A stretch of 48,371 bases of DNA, taken from a virus. Within the stretch, counting starts at the first letter, position 1; each line of letters begins with the position of its first letter. Where the stretch lies: positions 1-48,371 of IMG/VR virus record IMGVR_UViG_3300050821_006030; one strand, given 5' to 3'. Positions 35,537 to 45,056 of this stretch are shown here, in pieces. Below the pieces are notes generated by a model. That model was given only the letters and a program-made list of their open reading frames with translations, did not search any database and had not been told where the DNA came from. The translations under genes were made by a program, and so were the position numbers.

Positions 35537-36209
35537 GGAGGAGAATCCTCTTGCGGCTGAAATAGCGGCCCTCAAGGCAGAAAACGCAGAGTTCAAGAAC
35601 GTAGCCCAGCGAAGCCTCGAAGAGGCGGCGGGGGCGCGTGGTCAGGTTCAGCTAATCCTCGATCAGATTCAGCGGGCCGCGGCGTCGGGCGAGATCACGC
35701 AGAAGGACGCGACGCAGGCCGTTGCATCGCTACGGGAGCAGTTCGACACAGATCCCGTGAAGGCAATGAACGACCTCGTCACGATGCGGGTGGGCCCAAT
35801 CGTGCAGGAGTATTTCGGTCGGTCCGCCGAGACGGAGCGGGCCGACGCTCACCGTGCGGAACCCGCTTTGTTCAAGAAGTACGGGAACGAGGTCGACGAG
35901 TTCATGAAGGACATGCCGTTGGACGTGAAGGCGAAGTCCGGATCGTATCTCGCGGCATTAAAATACGTGCGCTCGCAGCACCTCGAAGAGGAAGTCGAGG
36001 ATGCACGTAAGGCAGAACGGGAGCGGGCGTCCCAGCCCGAGGGTGCGTCCAGCGCCGAGCCCGACAAGGAGCGGAAGAAGGCCCTGTCGCGGGAAGAGCG
36101 CGAGGTCATGAAGCTTGGCTTCAAGGACATGAGTGAGGACGACTGGGGCAAGTGGAACACGCCGGCTGGAGACAGGCCGCCCCGTGCAAAGAAGGGACGG
36201 GCAGCATAA
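35496..36209 (+). CDS. Scaffold-like protein
   Basis: 237 residues, ATG 35496. Residues 10-75 are a Glu/Ala/Gln coiled coil (EIAALKAENAEFKNVAQRSL), and the C-terminus is highly charged with a basic end (RPPRAKKGRAA). Position between portal and major capsid, composition and length fit a capsid scaffolding protein. The last 60 residues may be the capsid-binding hook. Confidence 0.65.
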   Translation: MPDLGAKVATTEAEEENPLAAEIAALKAENAEFKNVAQRSLEEAAGARGQVQLILDQIQRAAASGEITQKDATQAVASLREQFDTDPVKAMNDLVTMRVGPIVQEYFGRSAETERADAHRAEPALFKKYGNEVDEFMKDMPLDVKAKSGSYLAALKYVRSQHLEEEVEDARKAERERASQPEGASSAEPDKERKKALSREEREVMKLGFKDMSEDDWGKWNTPAGDRPPRAKKGRAA

Positions 36210-36658
36210 TGGGCATCGAGTTCGTCAAGGACGAGAAGGACAAGAAGATGGCTGGTGGGGAGTACGATCCCCTCAGCGTGAAGAACAAGGATCCAAACTA
36301 CCACTACAGGTGGCTCCGCAAGGAGAAGCTCAACATGACCCGAAAGCGCGATTTTCTCCACTACGAGATCGTGCAGGGCGGTCAGGAGGAAGGTGTCTGC
36401 AGCGACAACACGCCGATGAAGGCGGGTGAGTCGGTGTCGGGCACCGTAGAGGTCGGTGATCTGGTCCTCGCGAAGATTCCGAAGGAGCTTCACGAAGAGT
36501 ACCGGCGCCGGAACAAGAGGAAGATCGACGCGATGGCCACTGGCGTCTCGGCGACCTTCAAGGCGCAGCTGGGCGACCGGGCATACGAGGAACACAAAGA
36601 TGTTCCTGGGTACGCGGGGTCGGTCAGCAAAGACGACATTGATCTGGGGGATACATGA
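36209..36658 (+). CDS. Hypothetical head protein (149 aa)
   Basis: 149 residues, ATG 36209 in a TAATG overlap. Lys/Arg/Glu-rich, with YHYRWLRKEKLNMTRKRDFL and GDLVLAKIPKELHEEYRRR. It is found between scaffold-like and decoration-like genes. No family is recognised. Confidence 0.6.
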   Translation: MGIEFVKDEKDKKMAGGEYDPLSVKNKDPNYHYRWLRKEKLNMTRKRDFLHYEIVQGGQEEGVCSDNTPMKAGESVSGTVEVGDLVLAKIPKELHEEYRRRNKRKIDAMATGVSATFKAQLGDRAYEEHKDVPGYAGSVSKDDIDLGDT

Positions 36659-37131
36659 GACAGCTAACACAGCAGCAGACTGTGAGCGGCAACTCGCCGC
36701 ACACATTGACCTTTCCGGAAGCTGCGGCGCAGACTTTCGAGCGGGGGGCTCCCGTCGTGCTCAGCGGCGGAGTCCTTCAAGAAGCTGCATTCCCAATTGC
36801 GGCGACAGGAAACGCGTCGCTTGTTGGCGTTGCGGCCATGCCCGCGAACGGAGCCGGGGCCTCGCGGTACGAGTCTCCCGCAAGTGGGAAGCCCGTGACC
36901 GTGTGGGTCGCCAACGACGATACTCTGTTCGGCGTTCAGATGAACGGGGGCGTCCAGGCCGACGTGGGCAAGCTGGTCAACGTCACCAAGACGGGTGTGC
37001 TCTGGAGCGCAGACCGGACCACCGTCGGAGCGTTCCTGGTGATGTTCATCTACACCGAGATCCCGACAAATGCGGTGATCGCGGTGGGCAAGTTCCTCGA
37101 GGGGGCCACGCAGATGGCCAGGGTGGCGTGA
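36655..37131 (+). CDS. Head decoration-like protein (158 aa)
   Basis: 158 residues, ATG 36655 in an ATGA overlap. Beta-rich and Ala/Val/Gly-rich throughout (FERGAPVVLSGGVLQEAAFP, GKPVTVWVANDDTLFGVQM). It lies directly before the capsid gene and resembles capsid-cement proteins in length and composition. The assignment is positional. Confidence 0.5.
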   Translation: MRQLTQQQTVSGNSPHTLTFPEAAAQTFERGAPVVLSGGVLQEAAFPIAATGNASLVGVAAMPANGAGASRYESPASGKPVTVWVANDDTLFGVQMNGGVQADVGKLVNVTKTGVLWSADRTTVGAFLVMFIYTEIPTNAVIAVGKFLEGATQMARVA

Positions 37132-37132
37132 G

Positions 37133-38041
37133 ATGGTAAACGTAACAGGGGCCTTTTCATACCTACTCGCGCCGGGCCTTCGGAAGGTCTTCTTCCAGAA
37201 TCTCGAGGAGCGACCCCCGGAGTACAGCAAGATCGCGAACGAGGAATCCAGCGAACGTGCATGGGAAGAGGACCTGGAGGTTGCGGGTCTTCGGTCCATG
37301 CCCGTCAAGCCCGAGGGCCGTGGTATTCAATACCAGGATCTCCTGCAGGGTGGGAAGAAGCGCTACACCCACCTGACCTACGGACTCGGCTTCCGCGTCA
37401 CCCTGGAGATGATGGAAGACGATCTGTACAACATCATGAAGAAGAACACCCGGGAGCTCGCGAAGGCGGCTCGGAATGGCCGCGAGGTCGCGTTCTTCAA
37501 CATGCTCAACAACGGGTTCACGACCGAGTTCGGATTCCCGAAGTTCGGGAACAATGAGCCGCTGTTCAGCGCGACTCACACGAAGTTGGGTGGCGGGGTT
37601 GGAAGCAACCGGGCGACCACCGATGCAGACCTTTCGCCGACCAGCCTGGAGGCTGCAATCATCAGCTTCGAGTCGCTTAGCGATGAGATGGACATCCCCG
37701 TGGTCATCAAGCCGAAGCTCCTGCTGTGCGGGCCTCAGCTCAAGATGACTGCTCGGGAGATCCTCGGCTCGGAGTTCCGGCCATACACCAGCAACAACGA
37801 GATCAACGCGCTCCGCGAAGAGGGCCTGGACTACATGGTCGGGCACTACATCGTGGACCCCGACAGCTGGTTCCTGCTCGCGGGCAAGGGCGACCACGAT
37901 CTCAACTTCTTCGAGCGGCAGCCGGAGCGTTTCCAGAATGGGGACGACTTCGATACTGGCGACGCGAAGTTCAAGAGCTTCCAGCGCTTCTCGGTGGGTG
38001 CTGGCGAGTGGAGGGGAACCTACGCCTCTCAGGGAGCGTGA
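37133..38041 (+). CDS. Major capsid protein (HK97-fold, Mu gpT-like)
   Basis: 302 residues, ATG 37133. Features include YGLGFRVTLEMMEDDLYNIM, the long helix AKAARNGREVAFFNMLNNGF, the P-loop-like NNEPLFSATHTKLGGG and MDIPVVIKPKLLLCGPQL, with a C-terminal strand ending GEWRGTYASQ. These are the layout of HK97-fold capsids of the Mu-like major head subunit type. No long N-terminal delta domain is visible, so a separate scaffold is expected and one is present upstream. Confidence 0.82.
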   Translation: MVNVTGAFSYLLAPGLRKVFFQNLEERPPEYSKIANEESSERAWEEDLEVAGLRSMPVKPEGRGIQYQDLLQGGKKRYTHLTYGLGFRVTLEMMEDDLYNIMKKNTRELAKAARNGREVAFFNMLNNGFTTEFGFPKFGNNEPLFSATHTKLGGGVGSNRATTDADLSPTSLEAAIISFESLSDEMDIPVVIKPKLLLCGPQLKMTAREILGSEFRPYTSNNEINALREEGLDYMVGHYIVDPDSWFLLAGKGDHDLNFFERQPERFQNGDDFDTGDAKFKSFQRFSVGAGEWRGTYASQGA

Positions 38042-38044
38042 GTC

Positions 38045-39079
38045 ATGCTTCCTCAGTCCACACTCTACCCTCGGGACGTCAGTAACTACGGCACCGAGCG
38101 CATGCGGAGCCTCGTCGGGCTGATTAGCCTGCCGAACACGCAGGGCGTGCTGTGCCTACAGGCGCCCGATGGGAACGAGTTCTACATCTTTCAGGATGGG
38201 CTCACGCCCTCGTTTGGGGGTGTCAACGAGGTCATGGCGGGGACAGTTGGGGCCGTAGGGTGCCACATTGGAGCCGCCGTGACTCCGGCTTTCCCGCCTA
38301 CAAGTATGCGTGATGGGCTGACGATCATTGGGAGCCGAAGGCTCTCTAGTTCGTTGGCCATCGCGGCAAGCGATACCCTTAGCGGTGCCCTTGGGATGAT
38401 GACCGGCTTCGGGAACATCGGGGCCTTCCTGTACCTACACAAGACTGCCACCAACACGTGGCAGCTGATGATCGGTACCGAGGCCCAGTTCCTAGCCGAT
38501 GCTGGTGGGACTGCTGTTGGGACCCCAGTTGTGGGCTCGGGTGCCATTGACGCTACAAGGGCAACCTTGGGCTTCGAGCGGCACGAGGGGCGAACGATCA
38601 TCGGTGGGAACAAGGGTAAGGATCGGCACCTACCAGGCGTCATGTTCATCGAGTCGGCGGGTCGGGGCGCGGGCCTCGCATTTGAGTACGGTACAGACGA
38701 TGAGACTGGTGCCGTGACAAGCCCCGCGGTCGTGATGTACTTCCCCGACGCGGTAACTGCGCCAGCTTTCGTACAACCCCTGCTATGGCTCCAGTGGAAT
38801 GCCATGGTTGTGGTTCTCACGACCTCGTTGCCAGGGGCAACGCATGGGGTCCCCTACACAGCTACACTCAGTGCCCAATCTGGCGGAACCTCGCCAACCA
38901 TATGGAGCCTGTTCGCTGGTTCCTTGCCCGCTGGATTGGCTCTTTCGCCCAGTGGAATCATCTCGGGAACACCAACCACAGCGGGGACCGTGGCTTTCAC
39001 GGTCTCGGCTACCACGGCCCAATGTGTTGCTCTAGGCGGTGTAACCTCTAGTCAGGCCCTCTCCATTGTGGTTGCGTAA
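38045..39079 (+). CDS. Virion protein with C-terminal Ig-like (He_PIG) domain
   Basis: 344 residues, ATG 38045. Residues 1-250 are beta-rich with no recognised motif. Residues about 260-344 (GVPYTATLSAQSGGTSPTIW, then GLALSPSGIISGTPTTAGTV) are a putative Ig-like domain of the He_PIG type, common on phage surfaces and thought to bind carbohydrate weakly. Immediately after the capsid gene, so probably a head or neck decoration. Confidence 0.65.
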   Translation: MLPQSTLYPRDVSNYGTERMRSLVGLISLPNTQGVLCLQAPDGNEFYIFQDGLTPSFGGVNEVMAGTVGAVGCHIGAAVTPAFPPTSMRDGLTIIGSRRLSSSLAIAASDTLSGALGMMTGFGNIGAFLYLHKTATNTWQLMIGTEAQFLADAGGTAVGTPVVGSGAIDATRATLGFERHEGRTIIGGNKGKDRHLPGVMFIESAGRGAGLAFEYGTDDETGAVTSPAVVMYFPDAVTAPAFVQPLLWLQWNAMVVVLTTSLPGATHGVPYTATLSAQSGGTSPTIWSLFAGSLPAGLALSPSGIISGTPTTAGTVAFTVSATTAQCVALGGVTSSQALSIVVA

Positions 39080-39267
39080 TGGACGAGCGGTATCGTATCG
39101 AGATCGAGCACGATGGGGAATGCTGGACCGTCAGCTTCCCCAAGCTGCCTGGTTGCTTCGCGCGGGCTTATGACCTGCTCGAAGCAATCAGTGCAGCGGA
39201 ATTCACACAGGAGGACTATCTAGGTCGATACGCGAATGCCGAGCGATGGGGAGAGAAGTGTGGCTGA
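39079..39267 (+). CDS. HicB-like N-terminal domain protein (62 aa)
   Basis: 62 residues, ATG 39079 in a TAATG overlap. [20 protein letters not shown] followed by [10 protein letters not shown] matches the HicB antitoxin-type partial RNase H fold (xxFPxLPGC). No HicA partner is next to it. In a structural operon it may be a stand-alone decoy or regulator (inference). Confidence 0.55.
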   Translation: MDERYRIEIEHDGECWTVSFPKLPGCFARAYDLLEAISAAEFTQEDYLGRYANAERWGEKCG

Positions 39268-41218
39268 CTTGATACAAGTCTCGCTTCCGCGACTGACAAC
39301 ACAAGATGCCTTGATTCAATGGAGTCGGCATCTTGTTGATACGTTGCAGGACGTCTTCAGCGGGAAGCGGATGGGCATGATCAGCCCCAGCGCCATAGTT
39401 GGTGGGGTGGGCACCGGCAGCGGTACTCCTGTACCAGGCCCGCCTGGGCCGAGGGGACCACAAGGTCCGCAAGGTCCGCAAGGGCCTCCCGGCTCGGGCA
39501 CGGGTCCGCCTGGGCCCGCAGGCCCGACAGGCCCCACCGGCCCGACTGGGCCAACGGGTCCACCGGGGCCGACAGGACCAACTGGTGCGGCCTCAACGGT
39601 GCCAGGTCCAGCGGGGCCAACTGGCTCCACAGGTCCACAGGGACCTAAGGGTGATACCGGCTCGGTGGGTCCGCAGGGGCCAACTGGCGCCGATTCTACG
39701 GTGCCAGGTCCAGCTGGCGCAACGGGTGCAACTGGCGCGACGGGGCCACAAGGAGCCCAGGGCGTCCCTGGAGCTACAGGCCCGCAAGGCCCAAAGGGAG
39801 ATCCTGGTGCAACTGGATCCACGGGAGCGACGGGTCCGACCGGTCCTGCCTCCACCGTCCCAGGGCCGGCGGGGCCTACGGGCGATGTGGGACCTACTGG
39901 CCCGCAAGGTCCGAAGGGTGATACGGGTTCCCAAGGAACAGCGGGAACCCCAGGTGCTCAAGGACCGCAAGGAGTAGCCGGCCCGCAAGGCCCAGCTGGA
40001 GCAACAGGTTCAACGGGACCTGCTGGTCCAGGTGTGCCTACTGGCGGTGCTGCGGGCACCGTTCTGACCAAGAACAGTGCGACTGATTTCGACGCGATTT
40101 GGGCCGCAGTTAGCGGTGGGGCACCGAGCGGACCCGCTGGTGGGGACCTCGCCGGGACGTACCCGAACCCCACGCTCGCACCAGCGCAGAAGAACCTTTG
40201 GCAGGTTGCGGGCGCGGCGCTCACGCCAATCGACGCGACGAAGGGTATAGCCATTCCAGGAGGCACTACTCATGCGTCGCTTGTGCTTGGTCCCCGTACC
40301 GTAAAGGGGCGTGTTTTTAGTGACAAGAATCTAGATGCGATTCGGGTGGTTGCCAATCGTGACCTAAACGCCGCCGAGAATGCGTGGGTTCAAGACGACA
40401 CGACGAAGCCGAGTTGGGGACTCCAGTTCGATGTGACCAACGATCGCTTCCAGATCGAACGGAACGCCGCCAACATGGCTTCGTCGGCTGTTCCGCTGGT
40501 GCTCGACAGCGGGGGCAACCAGACGATTACCGGGAGTCATTATTTGGGGGGTGGCTACGGCTCACTCCTCGCCGACGCGAATGCCACCCAGATTCACTTC
40601 AACAACTACGGCGCGCCTGTCGATCCCAGCAAGAATTCCTGGCTCATCCAGATGTACAGTAACAACAACTTCTACATCTATCGTCGTCCGCCAGGATCAG
40701 CAGCCGGCACACTCACGATGCCCTTTCACATCGACGGGGCTACTGACAAGACCTACTGCTCGCTTGCCAACGCTAGCGTCACGCCTGCGATGCTCGTGGC
40801 TGGTGCGACATATCGGAACTCGGCTTCTGCCAACATGCCGAGCGGTTTCAATTCGGGTACCGCGACGCTGAATGCGTGGATCCTGGTGGGGTCCGTCGCC
40901 ATTACCACCTCCGGTGGTCCAGTTATATTCAACGCAACCTGCTGCCAGTTGTTCATCGGTGGATCGGGGAATACGCAGCCAAATTGTTACGTCGGACTGA
41001 GCCGGGATGGCGCGGGTCCTGGCCCATACATCCGGATCAATAACTACACGACAGCGGGGGGAATCGCGTTCTATCATTGCCCGACGCAATTCATGTTGGA
41101 TGTTCCCCCAGCTGGTGCCCATACGTACAAGTTGTGGTGCTACCTCACGAATACCGCGTGGACCTTCCAAACGCTTACGGACGCACCGGGGTATCTTACG
41201 GTGTATGAGCTGTGCTAA
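39260..41218 (+). CDS. Collagen-like tail fibre protein
   Basis: 652 residues from GTG 39260, with GGGGAG upstream and an 8-bp overlap. Residues about 55-270 are Gly-X-Y collagen repeats, broken by short [10 protein letters not shown]-type inserts. [21 protein letters not shown] linker precedes a C-terminal beta-rich domain of about 330 residues ([35 protein letters not shown]), the likely receptor-facing or trimerising head. Triple-helical fibre shafts are known in phages. An upstream ATG (39236) is a weaker start. Confidence 0.85.
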   Translation: MADLIQVSLPRLTTQDALIQWSRHLVDTLQDVFSGKRMGMISPSAIVGGVGTGSGTPVPGPPGPRGPQGPQGPQGPPGSGTGPPGPAGPTGPTGPTGPTGPPGPTGPTGAASTVPGPAGPTGSTGPQGPKGDTGSVGPQGPTGADSTVPGPAGATGATGATGPQGAQGVPGATGPQGPKGDPGATGSTGATGPTGPASTVPGPAGPTGDVGPTGPQGPKGDTGSQGTAGTPGAQGPQGVAGPQGPAGATGSTGPAGPGVPTGGAAGTVLTKNSATDFDAIWAAVSGGAPSGPAGGDLAGTYPNPTLAPAQKNLWQVAGAALTPIDATKGIAIPGGTTHASLVLGPRTVKGRVFSDKNLDAIRVVANRDLNAAENAWVQDDTTKPSWGLQFDVTNDRFQIERNAANMASSAVPLVLDSGGNQTITGSHYLGGGYGSLLADANATQIHFNNYGAPVDPSKNSWLIQMYSNNNFYIYRRPPGSAAGTLTMPFHIDGATDKTYCSLANASVTPAMLVAGATYRNSASANMPSGFNSGTATLNAWILVGSVAITTSGGPVIFNATCCQLFIGGSGNTQPNCYVGLSRDGAGPGPYIRINNYTTAGGIAFYHCPTQFMLDVPPAGAHTYKLWCYLTNTAWTFQTLTDAPGYLTVYELC

Positions 41219-41227
41219 GGAGTTTAG

Positions 41228-41461
41228 ATGGCAACCTCCTATCAATGTGACCAGTGCGGCGTGACTATCGCGACGCTGTACGATGCCTTAGTTATATCGG
41301 TATCATTTCTGCACTATAGTCCCGATATGCCCACAACTGGGCAGCCGACGGGAAAGTCGCTCGACGAGACGCTGCCTGACCTCCTATTCCACAACGTTAC
41401 GTGCCGAGACGAGTGGTGTGCGCAGGCGGGTATAACACCGCCAGCAGGGGCGAAGGTATGA
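41228..41461 (+). CDS. Small zinc-finger protein in the fibre operon (77 aa)
   Basis: 77 residues, ATG 41228 with TAAGGAG upstream. An N-terminal YQCDQCGVTIATLYDAL and a later VTCRDEWCAQAG give four Cys for one zinc. Not recognised. It may be a fibre chaperone or accessory. Confidence 0.6.
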   Translation: MATSYQCDQCGVTIATLYDALVISVSFLHYSPDMPTTGQPTGKSLDETLPDLLFHNVTCRDEWCAQAGITPPAGAKV

Positions 41462-41619
41462 CACTCGAGAGACTCCAGAAGCGACGCGAGGAGCTACACG
41501 AGACCCTCAAGCAGGCGGCTATCCAGATGGAGCAGGTTCGGGGTGCGCTGGCCCTGTGTGATGAGTTGATCACGGAGGCCCAGGCTAGCATGAACGGAGA
41601 TGCTCATGCCGGAACTTGA
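41458..41619 (+). CDS. Small coiled-coil protein (53 aa)
   Basis: 53 residues, ATG 41458 in an ATGA overlap. Almost entirely one helix with heptads (LERLQKRREELHETLKQAAI). It resembles the start of the gene at 44787 (LEEQLKRYEGRLLKRRAWLA), each placed beside a fibre gene. A fibre-assembly helper is inferred. Confidence 0.6.
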   Translation: MTLERLQKRREELHETLKQAAIQMEQVRGALALCDELITEAQASMNGDAHAGT

Positions 41620-43249
41620 CTTTCCGAACAACCCAGCCAAGGGCGATCAGTACGTAGGCACCAATGGTGCGCGGTACCAATGGGATGGCGCAGTTTGGGA
41701 CCTAGCGTCTATCACACCGGGGACCGCTGCGGGTGGGGACCTGATGGGTTCGTACCCGAATCCCGACATCGCACCCGGCGTGGTGGGCACCATTGAGCTG
41801 CAGACGAATGTTGTCAACAGGCTCCCGCCTACTCCCACGATGCCTGCCGATGGGGGCAAGGTACTGACCGTTACGCCTGTGTCAGGTGTGTTCGCGTGGG
41901 CATTGCCGGTAAGCAATGTGTGGGGGGATATCGCTGCGCATTCGACCGTCAAGCCCCTCACCGCGGGCCGCTCGATTGAGCTTGATCCCCAGACAGCGTT
42001 GTGGTTCGGGGACTCGACGACCCCGTGCCCGGCGGTGCGGACACCAAACCAGGACATCATCGTGCAGTCTGCGGTGGGCCGCACGGCGTGGCTCCAATCG
42101 GGGCAGTCGGGTGGGATCCTGGGCATCACACCCACAAGTGCATCTCTGAGTGTGGACCTGGCACTTGCTGGCGGGCTGAAGGTCTCGCAGTATATAGGGG
42201 GCTCCCCCGCGGCGGGCTCGCTCCAATTCTTCGCGAACCAACTGCAGCTCCGCGTAGCGGGAGCATGGCAAAACGTGTATCCCGCGGCTGGAGGTGGGGG
42301 TGGCGGCATACCCGAGGCCCCGAACGATGGGCAACTGTACGGGCGGAAGTCCACCGCGTGGTCCGTCGTGCCGACGCCGCCGGCCGGGCTGATAGATGCT
42401 CCCGTCGATGGCACGCTCTATGGACGGCTGAACGCGGCGTGGGCATCTGTGACCCAGCCGACCACGTTGCCACCGTCAGGCCCGGCAAGCGGTGACCTGA
42501 CGGGTAGCTACCCAAACCCCTCGCTGGGGATCATCCAGTCGGCAAAGGTCCGACTCGTTGGGCGTGGATCTTTCTTCAGCGGCCCGGGTGGGGCATCGGT
42601 GGCTGTGAACGATAGTGCCCACGATGCTAGCTTCGTGGCCACGCTCCCCTCTTGGTCGTTGGACTTCGGGAACGATCTTGGTCAGGACTCCGCGGCGGTT
42701 CGGCGCCGCCCGGCCAATGCGGGTGGCAACGCGTACACGGCGCTGATGACCGTCAATCCCGATGGGACGATCCGCGCGACGGCTGATCCCGTCAACGTAC
42801 TCGATCTCGTGACGAAGCGGTACGCGGATGCACATGCCGGTGGCGGTGGCGCGGTCAAGCAGGTGGTTGCTGTCGCTATCCCTATGAATCTCAACATCAC
42901 CAACTCGGCGTGGGGCGACATCCTGACCATCTCCATCACCACAACAGGTGGCTGGGTCGTATTGATTTGTAGTCCTGGCTGGTCGGTGAGCGGTGGCTCG
43001 GGAGGGTACCTAGAGTTTGGGTGGGGTCGGGACGCCGTGTCTCCGACGGTGGTCGAGCAGAACTTGAATTACTCCACGGGTGCGGACTTCAGTGTGCCAG
43101 CCACATCCCCGTTGTCCGGCCCGATTGGGATGGATCACCCCCCGGCGGGGGCCCACGTTTACCATCTGATAACTATCTGCGCGACGCCCAATGCCCTTCA
43201 AACGCAGGGCTATGGGACGGGCATGTGCTGGGCGGTGGAGCTGGCATGA
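41606..43249 (+). CDS. Tail fibre protein with GDLxGSYPNP linkers
   Basis: 547 residues, ATG 41606 (overlaps the previous gene by 14 bp). The opening FPNNPAKGDQYVGTNGARYQ is typical of phage fibre N-termini. AAGGDLMGSYPNPDI (about residue 45) and GPASGDLTGSYPNPSLG (about residue 300) are linkers also found in the other two fibres. The C-terminal part is beta-rich (GGWVVLICSPGWSVSGGSGG). Receptor-binding or base-plate fibre. Confidence 0.75.
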   Translation: MPELDFPNNPAKGDQYVGTNGARYQWDGAVWDLASITPGTAAGGDLMGSYPNPDIAPGVVGTIELQTNVVNRLPPTPTMPADGGKVLTVTPVSGVFAWALPVSNVWGDIAAHSTVKPLTAGRSIELDPQTALWFGDSTTPCPAVRTPNQDIIVQSAVGRTAWLQSGQSGGILGITPTSASLSVDLALAGGLKVSQYIGGSPAAGSLQFFANQLQLRVAGAWQNVYPAAGGGGGGIPEAPNDGQLYGRKSTAWSVVPTPPAGLIDAPVDGTLYGRLNAAWASVTQPTTLPPSGPASGDLTGSYPNPSLGIIQSAKVRLVGRGSFFSGPGGASVAVNDSAHDASFVATLPSWSLDFGNDLGQDSAAVRRRPANAGGNAYTALMTVNPDGTIRATADPVNVLDLVTKRYADAHAGGGGAVKQVVAVAIPMNLNITNSAWGDILTISITTTGGWVVLICSPGWSVSGGSGGYLEFGWGRDAVSPTVVEQNLNYSTGADFSVPATSPLSGPIGMDHPPAGAHVYHLITICATPNALQTQGYGTGMCWAVELA

Positions 43250-43611
43250 GTGTCCCGACCTATCCAGTTGCACATGAGCAGTGGTACGAGTGTTGGGTCT
43301 GCGGGTTCGATTATCCACTGAGCACAGCGACGCGGCACTTTCGATCGAATCGGCTGGTGTGCCACTTTTGTGATGACCAGAAAACTAACACAGACTTCCT
43401 CCAGGACATGCAGATCCCGACCGAGGCCGAGGCCGCGCGGCGGCAGGTGTCGGAGCAACCGGTCACGTGCCAGGGCGAGGTCACGGGGACACGGTGGTAC
43501 GAGGGTCGCTTCTACGAGGGCAAGTGGTATGATCCAGGCGACAACGATTGCTCAGGGCGTAACATGAGCGACGCACCGATTGATCCGCCTGCATTTATAC
43601 CCCCGAGGTGA
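43246..43611 (+). CDS. Zinc-ribbon protein in the fibre operon (121 aa)
   Basis: 121 residues, ATG 43246 in an ATGA overlap. YECWVCGFDYPLSTATRHF and RLVCHFCDDQK form a zinc ribbon, and the C-terminal part is Trp/Tyr/Gly-rich (TRWYEGRFYEGKWYDPGDND). Not recognised. Probably virion or fibre accessory. Confidence 0.6.
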   Translation: MSVPTYPVAHEQWYECWVCGFDYPLSTATRHFRSNRLVCHFCDDQKTNTDFLQDMQIPTEAEAARRQVSEQPVTCQGEVTGTRWYEGRFYEGKWYDPGDNDCSGRNMSDAPIDPPAFIPPR

Positions 43612-43614
43612 CGC

Positions 43615-44790
43615 ATGGGCGTAGTTATCATCCAGCGACCTATCAAGCGTGGGAACGTTCGGACGTTTGACGAAGAATATAATAGGGGCTACACGGATAT
43701 CTGGGCGAGCGAGGTGGACGCGGAGTTCGACCAGCTATACGCAACATGGAACCAATCGTTCCAAGGTGTGGGCGATGCTATAATGTCGCCTACGCCCCCA
43801 CAGAATCCAACTGTGGGGGACCTGTGGTGGAGGACCACGGATGGGAACCTGTACATCTTCTACGATGATGGCAACTCGAAGCAGTTTGTGCCTGCCGTCT
43901 CGACGGGGCAATTCATAGGAACAGGGCTCCCAAACGGGCCTGTGCCTCCGGGTCAGGGTGATCTCGCGGGGAACTACCCAGCGCCGGTGATTGGACCCCT
44001 CAAGGTCACGACGCCTAAGATCGCCGATGGGGCGGTGACGGACGTAAAGATCCACGATGTGGCGTGGGCCAAGGTGACGGGCGCACCGACAACATATCCG
44101 CCGAGTGGACCGGCTGGTGCAGGTGGGGGCGCGCTGACAGGTACGTTCCCGAATCCGGGCGTCGACTACACAAAGGTCACGGGTATACCTGCACACTTGC
44201 CGCCATCGGGACCCGCTAGTGGGGCTCTCACAGGTGTGTATCCGAACCCTGGTGTGGATTACAACCAGGTTAGCAACAAGCCGGCCATACCGACCATCCC
44301 ATCTTCGTTGCCGCCTACCGGGCCGGCCTCGGGTGATCTTAGGGGTAACTATCCCGGCCCGACACTTCGAGCTGGTTCCACCAGTAGGACAAAGAATTGG
44401 ACCGAGATAGGGACACCCGTTGACCTGAACCAAAACGAGCAGTTGATCCAGGATCTTAGCTGGATCGCGGGTGGTGGGACTTGGTTCGCGATGGCTGCCA
44501 TCCATGGGCACTTCGCGCTGCCCGTGGCGGGAACCCCGGGTGGGGTCCTGTCTGTGGTACACTTCGATAACACGCCAGGAGCCATCAATGGGTACCCGCT
44601 TTCCCAGCAGTCGTTCACTGGGGGTGTAGTTGGTGCTAGTACCTTCGCGGTCGTCCCGTTTACGATCATACACGCTATGAATGGCCAGGGTTCTTCGGGA
44701 ACCCAATACCTGCACCTAACTGCTTACCTATCGGTGGGAACGACGGCGAGGGTGGACACGGGTTGGATCATGGTCTACGAGGCGACATGA
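43615..44790 (+). CDS. Tail fibre protein with three to four SGxLxGxYPNP repeats
   Basis: 391 residues, ATG 43615. The N-terminus (GYTDIWASEVDAEFDQLYAT) resembles fibre attachment domains. PSGPASGALTGVYPNPGVDY, a second copy with GTFPNPG, and GPASGDLRGNYPGPTL repeat between residues 155 and 260. The C-terminal ~130 residues are a beta-type tip (GGTWFAMAAIHGHFALPVAG). It resembles the fibre at 41606 in layout. Confidence 0.75.
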   Translation: MGVVIIQRPIKRGNVRTFDEEYNRGYTDIWASEVDAEFDQLYATWNQSFQGVGDAIMSPTPPQNPTVGDLWWRTTDGNLYIFYDDGNSKQFVPAVSTGQFIGTGLPNGPVPPGQGDLAGNYPAPVIGPLKVTTPKIADGAVTDVKIHDVAWAKVTGAPTTYPPSGPAGAGGGALTGTFPNPGVDYTKVTGIPAHLPPSGPASGALTGVYPNPGVDYNQVSNKPAIPTIPSSLPPTGPASGDLRGNYPGPTLRAGSTSRTKNWTEIGTPVDLNQNEQLIQDLSWIAGGGTWFAMAAIHGHFALPVAGTPGGVLSVVHFDNTPGAINGYPLSQQSFTGGVVGASTFAVVPFTIIHAMNGQGSSGTQYLHLTAYLSVGTTARVDTGWIMVYEAT

Positions 44791-45056
44791 ATCTAGAGGA
44801 ACAGCTGAAGCGATACGAGGGGCGCCTGCTCAAGAGGCGGGCGTGGCTCGCGCAGGTGCAGCACGAGTGTTACCAACTCGAGGGGGCCATCCTGGCCGTT
44901 AGGGAGATGATGGATGAATCCGCAACTGTACGACGACCTGAAGACGGAGATCATTCAACGGATGGGGAACCGAACGGATCTGGACAGTCGGGTGGACCAG
45001 TGGGCAATGGACGCATTCACGGAACTGACCCAGGCCCCGAAGGCGAGCTTCCGTGA
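44787..45056 (+). CDS. Coiled-coil protein, partly overlapping the adaptor gene (89 aa)
   Basis: 89 residues, ATG 44787 in an ATGA overlap. The first ~42 residues are a helix (EEQLKRYEGRLLKRRAWLAQ). The rest overlaps the next gene by 143 bp and is Gly/Pro/Asp-rich. The stable part is probably the helix, similar to the 53-residue protein at 41458. Confidence 0.5.
   Translation: MNLEEQLKRYEGRLLKRRAWLAQVQHECYQLEGAILAVREMMDESATVRRPEDGDHSTDGEPNGSGQSGGPVGNGRIHGTDPGPEGELP

Noticed and set aside
41647-42414. 255-residue minus-strand open frame under the second fibre
   Set aside because: Pro/Ser-rich shadow produced by Gly/Ala-rich codons on the plus strand.
43735-44715. 326-residue minus-strand open frame under a tail fibre gene
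   Set aside because: Arg-rich shadow of the fibre gene. Operon direction and motifs support the plus-strand gene.
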